From assembly GCA_949935895.1 (NCBI GenBank), contig CATLGL010000035.1, forward strand, positions 1 through 12,572: a stretch of 12,572 bases of DNA. Reading direction: 5' to 3'. Origin of the DNA: an uncultured Clostridia bacterium. Its GTDB lineage: Bacteria; Bacillota; Clostridia; TANB77; CAG-508. Every line of letters begins with the position of its first letter. Within the stretch, counting starts at the first letter, position 1. The position numbers and the translations under genes were made by a program. Under the pieces are notes generated by a model. The model had not been told where the DNA came from and searched no databases. It worked only from the letters and a program-made list of their open reading frames with translations. This document shows, piece by piece, positions 6,505 to 12,572 of this stretch.

Positions 6505-9500
6505 CTATCCAAATAAACTCATTTGATTACTCATACTCATTCCTTCTAAACAGCCTGCATTTGCTAGCATTTCAATAACGGCTTTTCCTGCTTTAGAACG
6601 GATTTTCAAGTCATCAATCGACATAAATTTCCCATCTTTTCTTGCTTCCATAATACTGTCCGCTGCTACTCCACCTAATCCTGGAATACTATTTAATGGT
6701 GGTCTTATTTTATCCTCTTCAATTAAAAAATTTTTTGAATGAGAATGATATAAATCAATTGGTAAGAAATTAAATCCTCTTTCATACATTTCCCAAACAA
6801 TCTCTAAATCCTCATACATATCTTTTTCTTTTTGTGTTGCTGTATTTCCCATCAGTTCAATTTCCTTCATTTTATTTTTTACTTTTTCTTTACCATGACA
6901 CATCACATCACTATCAAATGCTTTTGCACGAATTGAAAAATATGCTGCATAATATGCAAGTGGTTGATGTACTTTAAACCATGCAATGCGAAAAGCATTT
7001 GTTACATATGCTGCAGCATGAGCTTTTGGAAACATATATTGAATTTTTTCACATGATTTAATATACCATTCTGGCACATCATGTTCCTTCATCATTTTTA
7101 CATATTCTTCCCATTTCACAGGGTCTTTTAAGGCTTTTCCCTTACGTACAAGCTCCATAATTTTAAATGCTGGATTTGGCTCTAGTCCTTTCTTTATTAA
7201 ATATATCATAATATCATCTCTACAGCAAATTGCTTGATCTAATGTAGTCACTCCTTCTTCTATTAAAGTTTGTGCGTTTCCAAGCCATACATCTGTCCCA
7301 TGAGATAAGCCAGAAATACGAATTAGTTCATCAAATGTTTTTGGTTTTGTATCTAATAACATTCCTCGAACAAATTTTGTTCCAAACTCTGGTACTCCAA
7401 AGCTTCCTACTTCTGAATGAATTTGCTCTGGTGTTACTCCTAACGCATCAGTAGAAGAAAAAATTGACATAGTTTTTTTATCATCTAATGGTATTTTTGT
7501 TGGGTCAATTCCTGTAATATCTTGAAGCATACGAATAACTGTAGGATCATCATGTCCTAATATATCTAACTTTAATAAGTTTTGATCAATAGAATGGTAA
7601 TCAAAGTGAGTTGTTATAATATCTGATTTTGGGTCATCTGCTGGATGTTGTATTGGACAGAATTCGTAAATTTCTCTTCCTTTTGGTACAACAATAATTC
7701 CTCCTGGATGTTGACCTGTTGTTCTTTTAATTCCTGTACACCCCTTAGAAATTCTTAAAATTTCTGCTAAGTTGACTGGAACTCCGTCTTTCTTCATAAT
7801 ATTTTTTTACATATCCAATTGCTGTTTTCTCAGCAACTGTGCCAACCGTTCCTGCTTTAAATGTGGTTCCTTTTCCAAAAATAACTTCTGTGTATCGGTG
7901 TGCTTTTGCTTGATAATCTCCTGAAAAGTTTAAATCAATATCTGGTTCCTTATCTCCATTAAATCCAAGAAATGTTTCAAATGGAATGTCCATTCCGTCT
8001 TTATCTAATGTATGTCCGACATTTTGGACATTGTTTATCTGGTAAGTCAAAACCATTCTTATATCCATAATCTGTAAAATCTGAGTATTTACAGTTTGGA
8101 CATCGATAATGGGGTGGTAAGGAATTCACTTCTGTAATTCCTGTCATATTTGCTACAAATGAAGAACCTACAGAGCCTCTAGAACCTACAATATATCCAT
8201 CTTCATTGGATTTCCATACTAGTTTTTGTGCAATAATATACATAACAGAAAATCCATTTTTAATAATTGATTGTAATTCTTTATCTAATCGTTCTTTTAC
8301 GATTTGTGGTAACTCTTCTCCATATAATTCTTTTGCTTTTGATAATGCAATATCTTCAATTTGCTTCTCACATCCTTCAATATGTGGTGGGCATTTCTCT
8401 GGAGAAATAGGGCTTATATTTTCACATAAATCTGCAATTTTATTGGTATTAGTTACCACTACTTCATAAGCCTTATCAAGTCCTAGGTATTTAAACTCTT
8501 CTATCATTTCATTGGTTGTTCGTAAGTATAAAGGTGCTTGTTCATCTGCATCATCATAACCTTGTCCTGCCATTAAAATTCTTCTATAAATTTCATCTTG
8601 TGGCTCCATAAAATGAACATCACAAGTTGCTACTACTAATTTTCCTAATTTTTCTCCTAATTTTACAATCTTTTTGTTAATCTCTTCTAATGCTTGTTCA
8701 TCTGGAACTGTTCCATTTCGTATCATAAACATATTATTTCCAATTGGTTGAATCTCTAAATAATCATAATCTTTTGCAATTTGCTCTATTTCCTCCTCTG
8801 ATTTTCCGAGCAACAATTGCTCGATACAATTCGCCCGCTTCACAAGCACTTCCTAATATTAGTCCTTCAGAATATTCTTTATATAAGGATTTTAAGATTC
8901 TTGGTTTTTTATAGAAATAATCTAAATGTGAAAAGGATACTAATTTATATAAATTTTTAAGTCCCACATAGTTTTTTGCTAAAATAATTGCATGATAACT
9001 TGGAAGTTTTTTAAAATCTGCTTGTCCTACTTCCAATTTGTCAATATCCTCTACAGTTTTAACTCCTTTTTCTTTTAGCATATTAAGCATAACATCGAAT
9101 ACCTTTACTAATGTCATAACATCATCCAATGCACGGTGTGCTACTTCAACTTTAATTCCTAATTTTTCTGCTATTATTCCCAGTTTATATTTCTTATAAT
9201 CTGGGAATAAATCTTTTGCTAATCTTAAAGTATCAATATAGGTATTTTCTAGTTTATATCCCAATTGTTCTGCATTGTATTTAATAAATCCTACGTCAAA
9301 ATCAGCATTATGAGCAACAATCACACTATCTCCAATAAAGTTTAAAAATTCTGGGAGTACCTCTTCTATTGTTTTTGCAGTTTTCACCATTTCATCTGTA
9401 ATATGAGTAATTTCTACTACTTCTTGCGGAATTGATTTTTGAGGATTGACAAAGCATTCAAATTCCTCTATAATTTCTCCATTTTTGTATTTTACAGCCC

Positions 9501-10858
9501 CCAATTCTGTAATTTTCTCTGTACGAAAAGAAATTCCTGTTGTTTCAATGTCTAATATGCAATACTCTGTTTCAATATTTTGTCCCTTAGGAAAAGATAC
9601 ATTTGGAGTTTTATCTGGTACAAGATAAGCCTCTACTCCATAAATCACCTTCATATCTGGATTATCTCTTCCTAATAATTTATGGGCTTCTGGAAATGCT
9701 TGTACAACTCCGTGGTCTGTAATAGCAATCGATTTCCAACCCCATTTCATTGCTTTTTTTATTAAATCAGTAGCAGATGTCATTCCATCCATTTGACTCA
9801 TTTGTGTATGCATATGTAATTCTACTCTTTTGGTTTCAGCATAATCCATTCGTTCTTGCTTCTTCTTTTCTGGTATTTCAACAATTACATTTGTCATAAC
9901 TCCCATTTCTTTTGCAAATGGATCAAATCCGCGCTGTACCACTAAGACGAATTGCTTTTGTTTGCTTTAATCTTGTTATAATACTATTTGCTTTTTCTTC
10001 TTCTACAAATGCTTTACATGTAATTGTACTTGTCCCATCATATACATCAAATAATATCAAAATCTTTCCACTTTTTAGTGTTCTTGAAGATACATTCAAG
10101 ATTTCCCCTTCTATTGCTACTTTACCACTATCAATTGATATTTCGCTTATTTTAATAATACTTTCTTTTATATTCGCATTTCTTCCTAAAATTAGTGGCG
10201 TTTTTTCTTCTTTATTCTCTTGCACATTTATTGACGATGTTTCTAACTCCTCCCTTGGCAAATCGTCTTGTGCCTCAACTATTTCGTCCTCCTCTACTAC
10301 CATTTCACTAATTGCTTTTTCTATCTCATACTTTTCTGTCAACTTATAACTCTGTTCTATTTTTTTCATATCTTCTTCTTGCAAATCCTCTACATATGTT
10401 ACTTTATAAGCTTCCTTATATAGGCTTTTTAATGTTTTTTCCAATGCTTTATCAAATCCCCTTGCTACCAAAAAATCTGCTCCTTTTACTGATAGGCTGA
10501 CTGTTACTAAACATTGATTTACTTCTACTCTACTATTATGTAGTAAAAATTCTGTAAACGGATATTTATGTGCCATATATTTTACAATTAGTTTCCATTG
10601 TTTTGAAATTTCTGGGATTGCTACACTAGCTTCATACTGCATATTTATTTCAATATTGTCAATAAAAAAACGTTCTTTTAAAAATTGTTCAAAATCTAAT
10701 ATTTCATCTGGTCTAATATAGTTTTGTGAAAATAAAGCAATTTCTAATTTGTTACTTTTTTTAAATAAATTAATTTTTAAAATACTCGTTTGCTTTATAT
10801 TAGATTGTTTTTCATAGTCTTGAAAAACTTCGCCCACCGTTTTTACTTGTTCTGTCAT
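6505..10858 (-). CDS. polC: DNA polymerase III alpha subunit, PolC type (four CGG +1 shifts)
   Basis: The replicative polymerase of low-GC Gram-positive bacteria, with its own 3'-5' proofreading. Four four-base readings give 1449 residues (B. subtilis PolC is about 1437). Domains in order: N-terminal domain (1 to about 220); OB fold (about 235-320); PHP domain with HMH (348-350), split by the DEDD exonuclease (DIETTG from D436, AHNADFD with D519/D521, HRALDD from H574); zinc ribbon with C919, C922, C943 and C946; catalytic core with PDIDLNF (D972, D974), TTGQHPGG and PKAHAAAY; helix-hairpin-helix IPGLGGVAADSI near the C-terminus; and a clamp-binding QMSLF as residues 1444-1448. The ATG at 10856-10858 follows AAGGGGG. 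A conventional reading splits the gene into five overlapping pieces, each boundary at a CGG. All functional motifs are present, so it is not a decayed gene. It has its own promoter downstream of rseP, and DUF1294 follows. Confidence 0.96.
7783..7786 (-). other. CGGA +1 frame change in polC (residue 1024)
   Basis: The frame GAA-AGA-CGG-AGT leads to a stop. The +1 frame GGA-GTT-CCA-GTC (GVPVNLAEILRISKGCTG) carries PolC into the GIKRTTGQHPGG block. The site is in the catalytic core between the GTVAEKTAIGYVKKY helix and that block. The preceding codon is AGA. Confidence 0.93.
8015..8018 (-). other. CGGA +1 frame change in polC (residue 947)
   Basis: The frame reads AAA-TGT-CGG-ACA and ends four codons later. 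The +1 frame reads GGA-CAT-ACA-TTA, giving CPKC-GHTLDKDGMDIPFE. The four bases stand for the residue right after the last cysteine of the zinc ribbon, which is glycine in most CPxCG knuckles. This is the clearest evidence for the encoded amino acid. Confidence 0.96.
8805..8808 (-). other. CGGA +1 frame change in polC (residue 684)
   Basis: The frame GTT-GCT-CGG-AAA turns into nonsense and ends in TGA. The +1 frame GGA-AAA-TCA-GAG gives GELYRAIVA-GKSEEEIEQIAKDYDYLEIQP, matching PolC in sequence and spacing. The preceding codon is GCT. Confidence 0.94.
9928..9931 (-). other. CGGA +1 frame change in polC (residue 310)
   Basis: The frame ACA-GCG-CGG-ATT is followed by TGA. The +1 frame GGA-TTT-GAT-CCA gives LSGTA-GFDPFAKEMG at the end of the OB fold, with the spacing of the G-x-x-x-x-D-x-F motif of other PolC proteins. 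Residue identity is not diagnostic here. The preceding codon is GCG. Confidence 0.9.
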
Positions 10859-10941
10859 GTTTTATGCCCCCTTAATTCTATTGATTATTTTATCATATCC
10901 ACTAAAAATATGGAACAAGAAATATTTAATTTTTAAAATAA

Positions 10942-10971
10942 ATTATATTACTACTACATGAAAATAGACAA
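10942..10971 (-). promoter_or_regulatory. Putative sigma-A promoter of polC-DUF1294
   Basis: On the minus strand -10 TATAAT (10942-10947) and -35 TTGTCT (10966-10971, four of six consensus bases) are 18 bases apart, directly after the rseP inverted repeat. It would give a leader of about 75 bases before the polC ATG. Confidence 0.55.
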
Positions 10972-10979
10972 TACTATTA

Positions 10980-11014
10980 GTAGTAGCCAAAAATTTAAAA
11001 TTTTTGGCTACTAC
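10980..11014 (-). terminator. 17-base inverted repeat just after rseP, possible terminator
   Basis: Positions 10980-10996 are the reverse complement of 10998-11014 with one base between them. The repeat starts three bases after the rseP stop. In the minus-strand transcript the stem is not followed by a U-tract, while on the plus strand a short TTTT follows. Its position suggests a transcript end or mRNA 3' stabiliser. A further CTACTAC at 10951-10957 can pair with the distal arm as an alternative. Confidence 0.5.
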
Positions 11015-11016
11015 TT

Positions 11017-12282
11017 TTAAAATATTCTTATAATATCATTATATGTTACAAAAATGGTTAATCCAATTAAAACAGCAAAACCTAACATTTGAATATTCAT
11101 TTCTGTTTTTTCCTTCATTGGCTTTTTACGTATTAGTTCAATTAAGTAAATAACTACTTTTCCTCCATCTAATGGTGGAAATGGAAGCAAATTTGTTACA
11201 CCAAGCGACAGGGATATTAGAGCAAGTAGATATACAAAATCTTCTATTGCTTGTGTTTTGGCTACCATCCCTGAAATCCCTATTGGTCCCATTAGTTGAT
11301 TTGTCGATACTTTTCCTGTAAACAACATTTTTAAATTTTCAATAATCGATGTGGAAAAATCAACTGTATTCCAAAAACCATAATAAATATTATTGATAAC
11401 ATTATTTTCTGCTTTTTTAAAACTAATCCCTAATAAATATGTGTACGAAATATCCGCTTCCACCATAATGTCTTTTATTTCTTCTTTTCTCTTAATTTTA
11501 AATGCAATTTGTCTTGTTTGTGCTTCATTGATATAGGAAACTACTTGATATGGATTATTATTTACCTCTTTTCCATTTATTTCTAAGATAACATCTCCTA
11601 CTTCTATCCCACTATTTTGTGCTGGACTATTAGGGTACAAAGCCACAATTTCTGTTGTTAAATTTTCACCTTCTACTCCTAAATAAATTCCTGTATCCAT
11701 GCCTATTATTGTTTTTGGTTCTACCATATATTCTAATATTTCATCATTTCTTTTTATCTGTACACAAACAGTTTTTCCTTCTGATTGCTCCATTATCTTT
11801 GTAATATCCTGTTTTTGATGAACCCTATTCCCATTGATACGAAGCACTTCATCTTCTGGAAGAAGCCCTGCTTGACTTGCTCCATATTCTGGCTCTAACT
11901 TTTCTATTGTTTGTGAAACATTTTCTCCTACTGCTGAAACAAGAAAAAAGTAAATAAGTAATCCAAATAAAATATTAACAATTCCACCTGCTAAGACAAT
12001 AGCAATTCGTTTTGGAATACTTGCTTTACTAAAAGAACCTTCTTCATCGGAACGTTCCTCTTCTCCTTCCATACTAACAAACCCGCCAAGTGGAATTAAA
12101 CGTAATGCATATTGTGTTTTAATATGTTTACTTTTCCAAATAGTAGGTCCAAATCCGATTGCAAATTCATTTACTTTCACTTTGCATAATCTTGCAACCA
12201 GAAAATGGCCTCCTTCATGAATGAAAACAAGAAAACCTAGCAAAAAGATTACTTTAATCACTGTTATTATAAAACTTAACAA
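11017..12282 (-). CDS. rseP: RseP-type site-2 intramembrane metalloprotease
   Basis: 421 residues. Zinc protease that cuts single-pass membrane proteins within the bilayer, for example anti-sigma factors and leftover signal peptides. HEGGH at residues 22-26 in the first transmembrane helix supplies two zinc ligands and the catalytic glutamate; the third ligand is D372 in NLLPFPPLDGG. Between them lie VKVNEFAIGFGP, a helix around 90-115, and two PDZ-like domains (about 115-190 and 195-275, the second with NSPAQNSGIEVGDVILEING). A last helix covers about 395-415. The start is TTG at 12280-12282: AGGAGG lies eight bases upstream and overlaps the cdsA stop, so the two genes are translationally linked. 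In many Bacillota dxr separates cdsA and rseP; here it does not. Intact, no in-frame CGG. Confidence 0.95.
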   Translation of the reverse strand: MLSFIITVIKVIFLLGFLVFIHEGGHFLVARLCKVKVNEFAIGFGPTIWKSKHIKTQYALRLIPLGGFVSMEGEEERSDEEGSFSKASIPKRIAIVLAGGIVNILFGLLIYFFLVSAVGENVSQTIEKLEPEYGASQAGLLPEDEVLRINGNRVHQKQDITKIMEQSEGKTVCVQIKRNDEILEYMVEPKTIIGMDTGIYLGVEGENLTTEIVALYPNSPAQNSGIEVGDVILEINGKEVNNNPYQVVSYINEAQTRQIAFKIKRKEEIKDIMVEADISYTYLLGISFKKAENNVINNIYYGFWNTVDFSTSIIENLKMLFTGKVSTNQLMGPIGISGMVAKTQAIEDFVYLLALISLSLGVTNLLPFPPLDGGKVVIYLIELIRKKPMKEKTEMNIQMLGFAVLIGLTIFVTYNDIIRIF

Positions 12283-12295
12283 ATCGTATTTCCTC

Positions 12296-12572
12296 CTATA
12301 ACAATCTTAAAAGCATATATGCAAATGGTGCAATGAAAATAACACTATCTAGTCGGTCTAACATGCCTCCATGTCCTGGAATTAAATTACTAAAATCTTT
12401 AATCCCTACATATCTTTTTATACTAGAAGCTGCAAAGTCCCCTATTTGCCCAACCACACTCAATACTATTTCAATTAGTAAAATGGTAATATAAGAAATA
12501 TTCATATCAAATATCATATTAAAAGCAAATGCAAATGCTAATCCAAATAGAATTGCTCCTATAACCCCACCT
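12296..12572 (-). CDS. cdsA: Phosphatidate cytidylyltransferase, C-terminal part
   Basis: The last 91 codons of a gene that enters from the right edge; no start is visible. CdsA makes CDP-diacylglycerol from CTP and phosphatidic acid in the membrane, the entry point to phosphatidylglycerol and related lipids. The diagnostic C-terminal signature is present: SVVGQIGDFAASSIKRYVG, then KDFSNLIPGHGGMLDRLDS, with the metal/CTP-binding aspartates. GGVIGAILFG at the visible start also fits the family. Transmembrane stretches flank the signature. The stop (TAG at 12296-12298) lies inside the Shine-Dalgarno of rseP. The usual Bacillota order cdsA-(dxr)-rseP-polC supports the call. Confidence 0.93.
   Translation of the reverse strand, partial: GGVIGAILFGLAFAFAFNMIFDMNISYITILLIEIVLSVVGQIGDFAASSIKRYVGIKDFSNLIPGHGGMLDRLDSVIFIAPFAYMLLRLL

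Noticed and set aside
6492..6512. TTG start at 6510-6512 for the DUF1294 gene
   Set aside because: It would place the start before the AGGAGG that serves the gene; the GTG at 6489-6491 has correct spacing.
352..10858. The broken genes as pseudogenes in a decaying genome
   Set aside because: All catalytic motifs are kept on both sides of every break, all breaks have the same sign and the same codon, and several genes are essential. Random decay would give mixed stops, insertions and deletions.
352..10858. The breaks as sequencing or assembly errors
   Set aside because: The sites are not homopolymers, all eight are an in-frame CGG with a +1 change into glycine, and the same tetramer in other registers causes no break. 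I cannot inspect reads, so this stays the main thing to exclude.

Overview
The window is AT-rich DNA from a low-GC Bacillota (Firmicutes) chromosome, probably a clostridium-like lineage. It carries polC, the Gram-positive replicative polymerase with a built-in proofreading domain, next to rseP and cdsA. Every gene I can support lies on the minus strand, so transcription runs from high to low coordinates. I cannot name the species. No tRNA, rRNA, CRISPR array or insertion sequence is visible.

Layout from right to left, in the direction of transcription: the 3' end of cdsA (phosphatidate cytidylyltransferase) and rseP (site-2 membrane protease) form an operon. A large inverted repeat and a promoter follow, then polC (1449 residues) with a small DUF1294 membrane protein gene starting 13 nt after the polC stop codon, and then a terminator. 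Next is the only long gene-free stretch (about 5470-6185), which holds four DnaA-box-like 9-mers. After it come a rhodanese-like gene, pfkA (6-phosphofructokinase), a five-helix membrane protein of unknown function, argS (arginyl-tRNA synthetase) with manA (mannose-6-phosphate isomerase) in an operon, and finally the 5' end of a membrane-anchored protein gene that leaves the window.

The striking feature is how the conserved genes are read. A conventional reading breaks four of them into fragments: manA once, argS twice, pfkA once and polC four times. All eight breaks fall exactly at an in-frame CGG codon. At each one the protein resumes in the +1 frame, so that CGGA (six sites) or CGGT (two sites) stands where one residue is expected and GGN encodes glycine. 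I searched the minus strand by eye for every CGG. All eight in-frame CGG codons are frame changes, none is read as arginine, and there are no other frame breaks. CGGA tetranucleotides in the other two registers (for example TAC-GGA or GCG-GAA) leave the frame intact. With one extra base allowed per site, the four genes give whole-codon lengths of 315, 571, 378 and 1449 residues, as expected for their families.

The most economical explanation is that this organism does not use CGG as an arginine codon. It would instead read CGGN as a four-base glycine codon, or skip the C by very efficient +1 frameshifting, as a general decoding rule. A glycine tRNA with an enlarged anticodon loop (such as UCCG), and loss of the tRNA-Arg reading CGG, would be the obvious machinery. 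Neither can be seen here and both are inference.
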